From Xanthocytophaga flava (GTDB taxonomy: Bacteria; Bacteroidota; Bacteroidia; Cytophagales; 172606-1), in NCBI GenBank assembly GCA_030068525.1, contig JASJOS010000019.1, positions 1 through 64,000 on the forward strand: DNA of 64,000 nt, written 5' to 3'. Shown one piece after another: positions 42,116 to 51,522 of this stretch. The notes under the pieces are model-generated. The model was not told the origin of the DNA, did no database searches, and saw only the letters and a list, made by a program, of their open reading frames with translations. Every line of letters starts with the position of its first letter. The first letter of the stretch is position 1. A program made the position numbers and the translations under genes.

Positions 42116-42667
42116 ATGTCAGCTAAAGAAGAATTTAAAATAAGTAAAACTCTCAGTTATGTACTGAGACACCGTCCAGATGAAATGGGTATCATTCTTG
42201 ACGAAAACGGCTATGTAGGAGTAGACGAACTAATTCATCAGTTCAATGCCTACAGCCAGATCAAACTGACACTCGAAAAACTAAAACAAGTAGTAGCCAA
42301 CAACGACAAGCAACGTTTTGCCTTCAGTGCAGATGGATCGATGATCCGGGCTAGTCAGGGACATTCGGTACAAGTTGATCTGGGCTATGAGGCACAGACA
42401 CCACCTGAGTTTCTGTATCATGGCACAGCAGCTTCTAATCTGCCATCTATTCGAAAATCAGGCCTGGCGAAACGTAGCCGCCATCATGTGCATTTATCAC
42501 CGGATGTAGATACGGCTAAAAATGTGGGTTCCAGACATGGTGTTCCTATAGTATTACCTATCAAAGCATTGGAAATGCATCAGGATGGAAAAGTATTCTA
42601 TAAGTCAGCCAATGGTGTATGGCTAACCGATGAGATACCTGTGGACTATATTATTTTACCTCACTAA
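42116..42667 (+). CDS. kptA: RNA 2'-phosphotransferase
   Basis: 183 aa. SKTLSYVLRHRPDEMGI (N-terminal His/Arg site) and HGTAASNLPSIRKSGL plus HHVHLSPD (NAD site) are Tpt1/KptA motifs. It moves an internal 2'-phosphate to NAD, giving ADP-ribose 1'',2''-cyclic phosphate. The presence of macro, PARG and ARH genes nearby fits this product. The stop overlaps the next start (TAATG). Confidence 0.93.
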   Translation: MSAKEEFKISKTLSYVLRHRPDEMGIILDENGYVGVDELIHQFNAYSQIKLTLEKLKQVVANNDKQRFAFSADGSMIRASQGHSVQVDLGYEAQTPPEFLYHGTAASNLPSIRKSGLAKRSRHHVHLSPDVDTAKNVGSRHGVPIVLPIKALEMHQDGKVFYKSANGVWLTDEIPVDYIILPH

Positions 42668-43158
42668 TGTGGACAGTCATTGAACGTAAAATTGGTAGGG
42701 CTGGAAGTATAAAACAACGACTGGCCCGCCAACATGGGTGGGATAAAAAATATGGAGAAGGGAATTGGGACACTGGTTATATACTAGATGGTGTATTTAT
42801 AGATCAAGAAGAAGCGTTTGAGAAGATATATTATCAGAGTTATGCATCACACTTTCAAAATTATCCGGAAGATCTGGCAGAATTGGTAAGAATAGCTAAA
42901 AGACTTCGTAATCCACATGCAGAAGCAACCACAGGTGTAGACTTGCAAGTGCCCGCTGTTATGGAGTATCTCAAACGAAACCAGTTGCAGTTATCTGGCA
43001 CTGAAATTGTAGATATTGGCTCTTGGCAGGGTCAGGCATCACATGTCATCAGTATTCGTTTGAGTCCTTTACATATTCAATGCAGCCTATCTGCTACCCT
43101 GACACTCGAACAATTCTGGCAGGAAAAGAAATGTCTGGCGGTTTGGAAAGAAGAGTAA
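42667..43158 (+). CDS. unknown protein coupled to kptA
   Basis: 163 aa. Its ATG overlaps the kptA stop by one base. It begins VIERKIGRAGSIKQRLARQHGW, rich in basic residues, with an aromatic-rich middle. No recognised family. Tight coupling suggests a protein that acts with KptA. Confidence 0.6.
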   Translation: MWTVIERKIGRAGSIKQRLARQHGWDKKYGEGNWDTGYILDGVFIDQEEAFEKIYYQSYASHFQNYPEDLAELVRIAKRLRNPHAEATTGVDLQVPAVMEYLKRNQLQLSGTEIVDIGSWQGQASHVISIRLSPLHIQCSLSATLTLEQFWQEKKCLAVWKEE

Positions 43159-43178
43159 GGGAAAAACACATCACTATA

Positions 43179-43320
43179 AGAGGTTGTCTAAATTAGTATT
43201 AAAGAAGCGAAAAGGCTAGATTTTAGAGCGAGTCAAGACTATCTTGACAAGCATAGCCTCATGAAGGTGCAGCCTAAAACCTACCTTTGTAGCCTTTAAA
43301 AATAATTTTAGACCACCTCT
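43179..43320. mobile_element. miniature palindromic element, copy 2
   Basis: Terminal repeats AGAGGTTGTCTAAA / TTTAGACCACCTCT. The complement matches the element inside tRNA-Gln along most of its length (GCTACAAAGGTA, GTCTTGACTCGCTC, CTAGCCTTTTCGC). About 142 bp, no coding capacity, between the kptA pair and the PARG gene. Confidence 0.75.
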
Positions 43321-43321
43321 A

Positions 43322-43352
43322 GAAGCATACAGAACTTCATCTTGTATGCTTT
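43322..43352 (+). terminator. hairpin with T run
   Basis: AAGCATACA ... TGTATGCTTTT. It lies just before the PARG gene and may end the kptA transcript. Confidence 0.65.
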
Positions 43353-43370
43353 TAACACTCCTTAAACTAT

Positions 43371-44234
43371 ATGAGTAAGAAAAGTAAAAACGCGTCAACT
43401 GCCAGGGATACATTACGTATTCTGGATCAGGGATTCTATATAAATAAAAAAAATCAAAAAGTATCCATAGCAACCATACAGCAGAAAGCAGTCAAAGACT
43501 CTCTTCATTATAAGCCAGAGATGTTTGCTGAGGTATTTAACAAACGGGACCAGGTAGTGCGGCATGAAAGCAAAACGACAGCAATCGAAGTGATCAATGA
43601 GACTACTCTGTATGCAGCACAAGCACTCAAAAGTGAGGGATTTGAAAAAGTATTGGCACTGAACTTTGCCTCAGCCAAAAATCCAGGTGGAGGTTTTCAG
43701 AATGGTGCACAGGCACAGGAAGAAAGTCTGGCAAGAGCATCAGGATTATATCTGACACAAACAGCACATTGGGATATGTATGAGATAAATCGGAGTCTGG
43801 AGTCATGCCTGTATACCGACCATATGATTTACTCTCCGGATGTCCCAGTTTTTCGGGATGATGAAGATGAGTTACTGGATGCACCTTATACAGTTTCATT
43901 TATCACTGCACCAGCAGTCAATGCGGGTGTTGTGATGCAGCGCTCCAACAAAGACGACCAGGAGGCTATCCCATCCGTGATGTTAGCCCGTACAGAAAAG
44001 GTACTCTCATTAGCTATGATTCATGGCTATCGGGCACTTGTGTTAGGCGCATGGGGCTGCGGAGTATTTAGAAATAACCCGGCAGATGTAGCCGAATATT
44101 TTCGGTATCATTTAATAGACAATCCAATATTTCAGAATGTTTTTGAAAAAATACTATTTGCGGTCTGGGATCGTTCAGAAAAGGAAACAACTATCGAATC
44201 TTTTCGTAAAGTATTCTTACAACCCAAAATCTAA
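43371..44234 (+). CDS. bacterial-type poly(ADP-ribose) glycohydrolase (TIGR02452 family)
   Basis: 287 aa. NFASAKNPGGGFQNGAQAQEESLARASGLY is the PARG catalytic loop split here at its Gly-rich part (NPGGG) and its QEES part with catalytic Glu pair. GYRALVLGAWGCGVFRN follows, as in macro-type folds. It releases ADP-ribose from polymers or from nucleic acid. It is the third ADP-ribose-processing protein of the region. Confidence 0.88.
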   Translation: MSKKSKNASTARDTLRILDQGFYINKKNQKVSIATIQQKAVKDSLHYKPEMFAEVFNKRDQVVRHESKTTAIEVINETTLYAAQALKSEGFEKVLALNFASAKNPGGGFQNGAQAQEESLARASGLYLTQTAHWDMYEINRSLESCLYTDHMIYSPDVPVFRDDEDELLDAPYTVSFITAPAVNAGVVMQRSNKDDQEAIPSVMLARTEKVLSLAMIHGYRALVLGAWGCGVFRNNPADVAEYFRYHLIDNPIFQNVFEKILFAVWDRSEKETTIESFRKVFLQPKI

Positions 44235-44240
44235 CACACT

Positions 44241-45299
44241 ATGCAAGTAAAGATACAGGATACAGACAATGTATTCGGAAATCGCTACCTGGAAAGCCGT
44301 ACATTTTTTTTACATACTTTCCAGAAGATTCCCTGCATTATCTGGCTTAATCAGATCAATGTTGAAAAGGCCTATGCCTATATTCAGGAAAAATACAAAG
44401 ACCTGATACAGGATACGTTTCAATACAGTGGCTTTAATCATCAAAAAAAGAAGGTTGAGCATAGTGAGACGTTTATTGTACTTTCAACAAAATGCATTGT
44501 TGAGTTGTATAATAACTATTGTAAGGTACTGTACTTAACAGAAAACCAGGAGGTAGCACATCAGTTGGTTCAGGAGTTGAGTAAATTCAAGGAGGTTGAA
44601 AAGAAATCTGAGTTTGAAATCAATATTATAGTGCGGGGCAGCTATGGACTTGAACTGAAAAGTATGGAAGTAAAGAAGACCCGCCTCAATCTGGGTTTGT
44701 ATTATGAAGATGATTTTCAGGAAATAGATGAACACATTCGTAAACGGTTAAACAAGCAGAAAGACAAAGGGATTGTATTATTGCATGGCTTGCCAGGAAC
44801 AGGCAAAACAACCTATCTGCGTTATCTGATTGGTAAACTCAAGAAAAAAGTAATCTTTGTTTCACCAGACGTAGCCACCAACATTGTCAATCCGGAGCTG
44901 ATTGACATGTTGATTGATAATCCGGATTGTGTACTCATCATTGAAGATGCAGAAAATGTAATCAAGGATCGTCAGGCAGATAGTAATTCAGCAGTATCTA
45001 ACTTGTTGAATCTGACAGATGGATTATTGGCAGATTGCCTGAATGTTCAGATTATCTGCACATTCAACAGCGCACTTTCAGTAGTTGACAATGCTCTTCT
45101 TCGGGAAGGACGTTTGATCGCGAAGTATGAGTTTAACAAATTGTCAGTAGAAAAATCACGGGCATTATCAGAACATTTGGGTTACAACCGATTGATTTCA
45201 GAGCCAATGACGATTGCAGAAATTACCAATCCACAGGCTAAGAAGTTCCGATCTAAAGAACCTTTCCGTGTGATTGGGTTTCAGCGGGAAGCGGTCTAA
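44241..45299 (+). CDS. AAA ATPase, Bcs1-like
   Basis: 352 aa. Walker A HGLPGTGKTTYLR (about residue 177), Walker B CVLIIEDAE and sensor CTFNS, then an arginine-finger-like LLREGRL. The first 150 residues are a unique domain. The AAA part is closest in pattern to Bcs1/CDC48-type ATPases. It starts 6 nt after the PARG stop, so both are in one operon; the substrate is unknown. Confidence 0.85.
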   Translation: MQVKIQDTDNVFGNRYLESRTFFLHTFQKIPCIIWLNQINVEKAYAYIQEKYKDLIQDTFQYSGFNHQKKKVEHSETFIVLSTKCIVELYNNYCKVLYLTENQEVAHQLVQELSKFKEVEKKSEFEINIIVRGSYGLELKSMEVKKTRLNLGLYYEDDFQEIDEHIRKRLNKQKDKGIVLLHGLPGTGKTTYLRYLIGKLKKKVIFVSPDVATNIVNPELIDMLIDNPDCVLIIEDAENVIKDRQADSNSAVSNLLNLTDGLLADCLNVQIICTFNSALSVVDNALLREGRLIAKYEFNKLSVEKSRALSEHLGYNRLISEPMTIAEITNPQAKKFRSKEPFRVIGFQREAV

Positions 45300-45309
45300 G
45301 TTTAATAAG

Positions 45310-45343
45310 CCAATACAGATGATTTGACTACCATCTGTATTGG
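45310..45343 (+). terminator. hairpin after the AAA ATPase gene
   Basis: CCAATACAGATG ... CATCTGTATTGG; strong 12-bp stem. Confidence 0.7.
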
Positions 45344-45366
45344 TCAAATACTAGTTGAAAACATAT

Positions 45367-45729
45367 ATGCTATCTGGCTTTTATAACTTCCGTCATCAGG
45401 TATTCCGATTTTATAAAGATGGCACATTTCTGGATTCTCTTATTTACCTGGAACCCCATGAAAAACTAACTACTGCGGACAACCTGGCAGAATGGTTGAT
45501 ACGGGATACAAAGATTGAAGGTATGTTTCAGGGAACGTATGAAGTAATAGGCAAACGTATCCGATTTAAAACCAAGCCACACTGGGGAGAAGGCAAACAA
45601 ACCGTTGACTTTTCCGGACTGATAGACAAGGATACAATACTTTTTACTTCAGTTGACAATAATACCCGGCGCTGGGAAAGGAATATGCCTTTTGTTAAAC
45701 TTCCTATGTCCAGAAAACGAAAGAAATAA
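45367..45729 (+). CDS. small protein, unknown
   Basis: 120 aa from the ATG at 45367 (a TTG lies four codons upstream). Beta-rich: RFYKDGTFLDS, GMFQGTYEVIGKRIRFKTK, DFSGLIDKDTILF. It resembles short beta-sandwich proteins that describe a default-versus-threshold strand pattern, but I recognise no family. Basic tail KLPMSRKRKK. Last gene of the region. Confidence 0.55.
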   Translation: MLSGFYNFRHQVFRFYKDGTFLDSLIYLEPHEKLTTADNLAEWLIRDTKIEGMFQGTYEVIGKRIRFKTKPHWGEGKQTVDFSGLIDKDTILFTSVDNNTRRWERNMPFVKLPMSRKRKK

Positions 45730-45812
45730 CGAACTACCTAAGCAACAAATAAGTAATGAAATTGCTCATTTGTTTTGTCGCTTTTCTAAAGTTCTGTAAT
45801 AGCATAAATAGG

Positions 45813-46322
45813 TCATTTCCTGGTCAATGTCATTTCAAAAAACGGAGTGCCGGATTTACCATCCTCTTTTTCCATCTCTCCTGTCTCCACCCATTGTTTT
45901 TTCTCATTTTGCCAGATAGTGTATTTTATAAAATTCCCATCTCGTATTTTCAGTCGCCAGATAAGTTTATTGTTTTCGACTACAGCATCAGCTACTGTAT
46001 TTCTCCCATCTCCAGTAAAAGAGGCCATTTTATAAGATTGGGTCTGTAAGTCCCAATAAAATATAGCAAAGGCTTCATGCACTGTATCTTTTCCTGCGAA
46101 GCCAACTCCTTTTAATTGTATAGCGGTTCCATTCAAAATCATTTCAATAGTCTCTTTTTGCTTAAAAGATTTCTTCTCTCGCATTGTCATTGATCCTTCG
46201 CCCGACCACTCACCAATTAGCCAACTAAGAGGTGCCATCTTTTGTTGGGCAGTTGTCTTCATGCTCTGCCCCAATGTTGGAAATCCAATACAAATCAAAA
46301 CTACCAATAATACATATTTCAT
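45813..46322 (-). CDS. secreted DUF1579-like protein
   Basis: 169 aa. Signal peptide (VLLVVLICIGFPTLGQ), then LSWLIGEWSGEGSM and FAIFYWDLQTQSYKMASFTGDG, as in DUF1579 and related heme/lipocalin-like barrels. Function unknown. Confidence 0.7.
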   Translation of the reverse strand: MKYVLLVVLICIGFPTLGQSMKTTAQQKMAPLSWLIGEWSGEGSMTMREKKSFKQKETIEMILNGTAIQLKGVGFAGKDTVHEAFAIFYWDLQTQSYKMASFTGDGRNTVADAVVENNKLIWRLKIRDGNFIKYTIWQNEKKQWVETGEMEKEDGKSGTPFFEMTLTRK

Positions 46323-46478
46323 CGAGTTGTAAGTTTAAAGGTAAATAACCCATTTATACCTGATAACAGCCTTCAATTGTACTAATAGAAAATCTGTAAA
46401 ACCCTATTTCAATATAAGTGCTATAAATTTCCCAACCTTTGTTATTCTTTTATATTTTAGCCAAATACAAAACTACTT

Positions 46479-47009
46479 ATGATTGCCATAGATTCTTCAG
46501 TTTATATCTCTGAACTTAGTAAAGGAGATGATTCTGCCATGGTAAAGTGGCTGAATGATGAAGTCATTTATCAAAATACACTTCGTATCCCATTTCCTTA
46601 CAAAATAGAGCATGCACGTGATTTTCTACATTATGTACGATTAATGCGAAAGGAACATGCCCAACCTACAGAATGGGCAATCCGAAACTATACAGGCGAG
46701 ATGATTGGTTGTATTGGTTTTTCCAGAATCTACGGTAAGTATTCACATAAAGATGAGCTAGGTTATTGGCTGGCAGCTCCATACAGAGGACAAGGCATTA
46801 TGACCAGAGTTGTAGAGGTGGTAGCAGACTGGGGGTTTCAGCATTTTGGACTCTGGCGACTTGAAGCACCCATATTTCCACACAATCCAGCATCGGGCAA
46901 GGTTCTTGAGAAAAATGGATTTGTGGCAGAAGGAACACTTCACAATTATGTAATGAAAGAAAATAAACCAATGGATGTAATCATGTATGCAAAAACAAAA
47001 CGCCTGTAG
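46479..47009 (+). CDS. GNAT acetyltransferase
   Basis: 176 aa. The acetyl-CoA loop LAAPYRGQGIMTRVVEVVADWGF, then HNPASGKVLEKNGFVAEG: RimJ/RimL-like N-acetyltransferase pattern. Likely acetylates a protein N-terminus or a small amine. Its stop codon lies within a terminator. Confidence 0.85.
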   Translation: MIAIDSSVYISELSKGDDSAMVKWLNDEVIYQNTLRIPFPYKIEHARDFLHYVRLMRKEHAQPTEWAIRNYTGEMIGCIGFSRIYGKYSHKDELGYWLAAPYRGQGIMTRVVEVVADWGFQHFGLWRLEAPIFPHNPASGKVLEKNGFVAEGTLHNYVMKENKPMDVIMYAKTKRL

Positions 47010-47024
47010 TACTACAGGCGTTTT
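46997..47024. terminator. bidirectional terminator
   Basis: AAAACGCCTGTAGT / ACTACAGGCGTTTT, perfect; shared by the convergent acetyltransferase and response-regulator genes. Confidence 0.9.
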
Positions 47025-47026
47025 GT

Positions 47027-48088
47027 TTAGTTTCTCATATTCTTCAATTTTGTCAGATTCAGCAGTCGAATGTGCTTTCCATTGATATCAATCAGCTTTT
47101 CATCTTTAAAGTCTGATAATGTACGTATGACAGTCTCCTTTGAAGCTCCTGCCAAGCTTGAAAGATCCTCACGGGATACAGGAATTTCAGGAACATTTTG
47201 CCCTTCTTTTGTATATCTGTCATAGATCATTAATAATGATTCGGCAACTCGTTTTCGAACAGAGTTATACGCAAGCTTCAATAACCTCTCCTCTTTCTCA
47301 ATCACATCATTGGATAACATCTTGATAAACTTATTGGCGACTTCTCTATTCTGATACAATAACGTAAAGAAGTCCTGTCTGTTAACGACTATAATTTCGG
47401 CATCATCCAGAGCCGCTGCCGACTCATTGTATTGTGATTCTTCCAGCAAATCTGTATACCCCACAAAATCACCTTCACTATGAAGAGCCGTTATATACTC
47501 TCTTCCTTCTTCATTCGTTTTATACGTTTTTACTTTTCCTTTGCTGATAAAGTATAATGCACTTGGATAATCTCCCTCTGAAAATAATAATTGCTTTTTC
47601 TTCAATCGTATTACTTTCCGATCACCATTCAATAATTGATTAAGATCACCTGTACTTTTTGCTTCATTGATAAATTCGGTAAGTCCTTCTGCATCTTTCT
47701 GAAATGTCTTTCTCAGTGTATCTGTTTTTCTTAAACGCATCTCAATGGCATCCAATAAAGTAAGATCATCAAAAGGTTTGGTCAGATAGTCATCCGCTCC
47801 TAGATTCATTCCTTTACGAAAGTCTTCTTTTTCTGTCTTAGCAGTCAGAAATATGAAAGGTATTCCAGCTGTATTAGTATCCCTACTCAACAAATGCAAT
47901 ACCCCATATCCATCCAGTTCAGGCATCATAATATCGCAAATAATCAGATCAGGTCTTTCTGCCTTGGCTATCTCTACACCTGCTTTTCCGTTGGCTGCAG
48001 TAAAGACGCGATAGCTGGCAAGTTGCAAAATCTCAGCTGTATTCTCTCTTACTTCCGTATTGTCTTCTATTAATAAAATGGATCTCAT
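47027..48088 (-). CDS. response regulator with cNMP-binding and Crp-type HTH domains
   Basis: 353 aa. REC domain (residues 1-120) with phospho-Asp in ICDIMMPELDGYG and FLTAKTEK. A cyclic-nucleotide-binding-like domain (about 150-260: GKVKTYKTNEEGREYI, SEGDFVGYTDLL), and a Crp helix-turn-helix (VSREDLSSLAGASKETVIRTLSDF). A transcription regulator receiving input from a kinase, probably the gene next to it. REC-cNMP-HTH fusions are known in Bacteroidota. Confidence 0.88.
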   Translation of the reverse strand: MRSILLIEDNTEVRENTAEILQLASYRVFTAANGKAGVEIAKAERPDLIICDIMMPELDGYGVLHLLSRDTNTAGIPFIFLTAKTEKEDFRKGMNLGADDYLTKPFDDLTLLDAIEMRLRKTDTLRKTFQKDAEGLTEFINEAKSTGDLNQLLNGDRKVIRLKKKQLLFSEGDYPSALYFISKGKVKTYKTNEEGREYITALHSEGDFVGYTDLLEESQYNESAAALDDAEIIVVNRQDFFTLLYQNREVANKFIKMLSNDVIEKEERLLKLAYNSVRKRVAESLLMIYDRYTKEGQNVPEIPVSREDLSSLAGASKETVIRTLSDFKDEKLIDINGKHIRLLNLTKLKNMRN

Positions 48089-48145
48089 GGTTTATAGATA
48101 ATAGGAAAAAATAATCATTTTCATTAAGACTACCCTAATGATCAA

Positions 48146-49405
48146 TTAAGGTGTATTATGTAAACTTAATGCAGGAGCAGGAATTTTCACACTAAAGACA
48201 GTTCCATAATTTTCCTGACTTTTAAAAGCTATACTACCCTGCATCAGATCTATGTATCGTTTCACAATAGTAAGGCCTAGTCCGGTTCCTTGTATATTAG
48301 ATGCATTCTGAGCCCGGAAAAATCGAGTAAATAAGTGTCCCTGCTCTGACTCCGGAATTCCAATTCCGTGATCTTCTACCTCTATTTCTAGATTGGCATT
48401 TTGAAAATCAGTACGCACTTCTATGGATTTACCCTCTTTGGAATATTTAATAGCATTCGAAATCAGATTAATAAGAATATTACGTGTCAGATTTTTATCC
48501 AGCATAATTTCAGCACTACCCTTATGTACATAGTGAATTGTTTGACCTTCTTTCACCAAAGCCTGCATTTCTTCTGTTACTTCACTTGTCAGCTCTTCTA
48601 TGTTCAATGGAACAGGATTGCATTCTACTTTCCCCTCTTCCAGCTTACTGATAGATAGAAAGTCATTCAAAATAGCTGTAAGATTATTAACAGCCGATTT
48701 GATACGTCCAATATGTCGAAAACGATTGTCCTCATCTCCTGGATTATTGTATTTAGCAATTAGTGAGGCAGAGGATAAAATAGTACTTAGAGGTGTACGG
48801 AACTCATGCGAAGCCATTGTTACAAATCGGGATTTCAATGCATTGAGCTCTCTCTCCTTCTCGAGCGTTTTCAGAATTTCTTTCTCAGCCTTACGCAGGT
48901 TTTCATTGGTCTGCTCCAACTCCTGCAATGCCATTGCCAGATCCCGAGTACGTTGCTCCACTCTTTTCTCCAGTGTAGTATTCAGCTTACGGATTTCCGC
49001 CAGGTTTTTTGCATGCTCCAAACTATACCGAATAGATCTTTCTAGATCAAACAAACCAAAAGTACCCTTAACCAGATAATCAGAAGCCCCTACCTGCAGT
49101 GCGCGTTCATCAATTTCCAGATCACTTTTACCTGTCAACAGGATCAGAGGTGCTGTAATACCATGCTGTTGAGCCTCCATAATTAGATCCAATCCACTAA
49201 AGGCTCCAATCTGAAAGTCAACTAGATACACATCATGAATGCTTCGGCTTATTATTTCCCGTGCTTTTTCATAGTTAGGCTCCCACTCCAGAATATATTT
49301 TTTATCGGGAATTTCACTTAATGTATCACGGGTAAGAACAAAATCATCCTCATCATCATCTACCAGTAGTATTTTTATCTCAGTGCTCACATTTGTCTTC
49401 GTCAT
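48146..49405 (-). CDS. REC-first histidine kinase
   Basis: 419 aa. An N-terminal receiver (LVDDDEDDFVLTRDTL, VYLVDFQIGAFSG) leads through a coiled coil (residues 140-185) to HisKA (ASHEFRTPLS) and HATPase_c (NLISNAIKYSKEG, DHGIGIPESE, GTGLGLTIVK). It has no membrane segment, so it is cytoplasmic and takes its signal through its receiver. Confidence 0.9.
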   Translation of the reverse strand: MTKTNVSTEIKILLVDDDEDDFVLTRDTLSEIPDKKYILEWEPNYEKAREIISRSIHDVYLVDFQIGAFSGLDLIMEAQQHGITAPLILLTGKSDLEIDERALQVGASDYLVKGTFGLFDLERSIRYSLEHAKNLAEIRKLNTTLEKRVEQRTRDLAMALQELEQTNENLRKAEKEILKTLEKERELNALKSRFVTMASHEFRTPLSTILSSASLIAKYNNPGDEDNRFRHIGRIKSAVNNLTAILNDFLSISKLEEGKVECNPVPLNIEELTSEVTEEMQALVKEGQTIHYVHKGSAEIMLDKNLTRNILINLISNAIKYSKEGKSIEVRTDFQNANLEIEVEDHGIGIPESEQGHLFTRFFRAQNASNIQGTGLGLTIVKRYIDLMQGSIAFKSQENYGTVFSVKIPAPALSLHNTP

Positions 49406-49434
49406 TAGAGGTTAAGCGTTTAAATAGATAGCTA

Positions 49435-49902
49435 TCATTCCTTATTCTGTTTTGTATCTGGCAGTTCAACTATTTCAAGCCAGTAACGTCCCAGCATTTG
49501 CACTACTTCGATCAAAGACTTAAAGGTTACAGGCTTGGTTATAAATGAGTTTACTCCTAAATCGTAACTACGAATAATATCTTCTTCTGCTCTGGAAGTG
49601 GTCAGTACAATAATTGGAATAGTTTTTAGCTCAGGGTTCGCCTTAATCTCTCGTAATGCCTCTCGGCCGTCTTTTTTAGGCATATTTAGATCCAGAAGAA
49701 TCATTCCAGGACGTGGAGACAACAAAGGATTTTTATACTGTCCTTTTCGGTGAAGATAATCTGTCAGTTCTTCTCCATCATCTACAAAATAAATTTCATT
49801 TAAAAGATGACTTTCTTCAAAGGCATCTTTTAATAGCATACGATCTTCTTCGTCATCATCAGCAATCAGAATAGTAACACTCTTATTGGTTTTGGCAGAC
49901 AT
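49435..49902 (-). CDS. single-domain response regulator
   Basis: 155 aa. REC domain with acidic pocket IADDDEEDR, phospho-Asp in MILLDLNMPKKDG, LTTSRAEED and ITKP. Rcp1-like length with the insertion after strand 1 helix typical of phytochrome-linked regulators. It lies between two kinases and probably shuttles phosphate between them. Confidence 0.88.
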   Translation of the reverse strand: MSAKTNKSVTILIADDDEEDRMLLKDAFEESHLLNEIYFVDDGEELTDYLHRKGQYKNPLLSPRPGMILLDLNMPKKDGREALREIKANPELKTIPIIVLTTSRAEEDIIRSYDLGVNSFITKPVTFKSLIEVVQMLGRYWLEIVELPDTKQNKE

Positions 49903-49976
49903 AGAGCTTATAGTATTTTTTAATTTATTCAGAAATCAAATATATTTCTATCTTCTACAGATCTGCAATGATACTT

Positions 49977-51209
49977 TTATAAAATAGTATCACCATATTT
50001 TATAGCATGCTTTATAGAAAGAGTTACGACAAAAGTAGATCCTTTTCCTATCTGGCTATGAGCTGTAATAGTTCCACCATGATGTGTAGCTATTTTGCGA
50101 CAAACCGCTAACCCAATTCCAGAGCCTTCATATTTGCGTCCTTCAAGTCGTTGAAATATATTAAAGATGCGATCAAGGTATTTCACATCAAAACCAATTC
50201 CATTATCCTCTACACTGATTTCCAGTATTTCGTCTCCTGGTGTTGCGCTAAGATGAGCTTTTATCTGTTTTACTTCTGAAGAAATATGTATTCGAGGTGC
50301 TTCATCTGGCTTTCTAAACTTAATAGCATTGGAAATCAAATTTTGAAATAACTGCCTCATTTGAGTAGGCTGAGCTTCGATTGTTGGCAGCTCATCTACC
50401 AGGATAGTTGCATTATTTTTCTCAATGAGTATTTCCAGATCTGTTAAAACCTCCTGAATAATTGTATTCAAATTAACTGATACAAACTCCATTTGCTTGG
50501 ATACTCTTGAAAAGGCCAGCAAATCGTTAATCAACTTTTGCATACGTGCAGAAGCACTCAGCATCCGTTCTAGGTAATCTTTGCCCTGCTCACTTAGATT
50601 CTCTCCTTCTTTCATCATCAACCGATCTCCAAATGCCTGAATCTTGCGTAGTGGTTCCTGCAAATCATGCGAGGACACATAAGCAAAGTCCTGTAACTCA
50701 ATATTACTACGCTCTAACTCAGCAGCATAACGACGTAACTTTTCCTGTGCCAGCTTTAAGTCAGAAATATCATGTATAATACCTGTAAATATCTTCCCAC
50801 TAGACAGATTGACCTCACTAACACTTAAATGGAACGGAAATCTGGTCCCATCTTTTCGCAAACCAGTAACCTCACGTCCAATTCCAATAATACGTCCAAT
50901 CCCAGTCTGGTGATAATTGTGGATATATTGATCATGATTGCGTCTATCTGGGTTAGGCATTAATATGGAGATATTTTCCCCTATCAACTCTTCAGGAACA
51001 TACCCAAAAAGTTTTGAGGCAGCAGGGTTTACCATCTCGATCAAACCTGTGCTGTCAATAGTAATAATACCATCAATAGCATGATCAAAGATAGCGCGTA
51101 ATTGCGATGTTGTTTCCAAATGTGATAGTCCTTCCATTCTATCCAATTTTCCTCTTAATTTGGAACTCTTCAAATGATCTTTATCATTTTCCCCCTCGTG
51201 TTTCATCAT
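49977..51209 (-). CDS. PAS histidine kinase
   Basis: 410 aa. A PAS domain (about residues 35-145: AIDGIITIDSTGLIEMVNPA), coiled coil, HisKA (YVSSHDLQEPLRKIQAFG) and HATPase_c (NLISNAIKFRKPDEAP, GIGLAVCRKIATHHGG). No transmembrane segment. Start of a four-gene signalling group; PAS ligand not evident. Confidence 0.9.
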   Translation of the reverse strand: MMKHEGENDKDHLKSSKLRGKLDRMEGLSHLETTSQLRAIFDHAIDGIITIDSTGLIEMVNPAASKLFGYVPEELIGENISILMPNPDRRNHDQYIHNYHQTGIGRIIGIGREVTGLRKDGTRFPFHLSVSEVNLSSGKIFTGIIHDISDLKLAQEKLRRYAAELERSNIELQDFAYVSSHDLQEPLRKIQAFGDRLMMKEGENLSEQGKDYLERMLSASARMQKLINDLLAFSRVSKQMEFVSVNLNTIIQEVLTDLEILIEKNNATILVDELPTIEAQPTQMRQLFQNLISNAIKFRKPDEAPRIHISSEVKQIKAHLSATPGDEILEISVEDNGIGFDVKYLDRIFNIFQRLEGRKYEGSGIGLAVCRKIATHHGGTITAHSQIGKGSTFVVTLSIKHAIKYGDTIL

Positions 51210-51522
51210 TCTGATTATTAAATTTATTTCACAATAACCTTAGTATTTTGAGCTGAAATATAACGAAAAGTCCATACCTGTTGCCAGATACTATCCAACA
51301 CTAGCGTTTTTAAGATATAGATTTCCCTCTAACGAGATAGCGAAGCCAGCTAATTTATGATGTAAGTTAGCATCAAAAGATATGCCTGTAGAAGATTACT
51401 ATTGCAGGCTATAACTCTCTAATCACAGCAAAGTCACTGCAGAAGTAGTAAAAGTTAAAAATAAGGTTTAAGGAAAGCCAACTTAACAAATCCCATTTAT
51501 CAGGAAGTGAGTATAGAATAGT
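51210..51522. other. intergenic, no feature seen
   Basis: No open frame, tRNA or strong hairpin. It presumably holds the promoter of the signalling genes. Confidence 0.4.
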
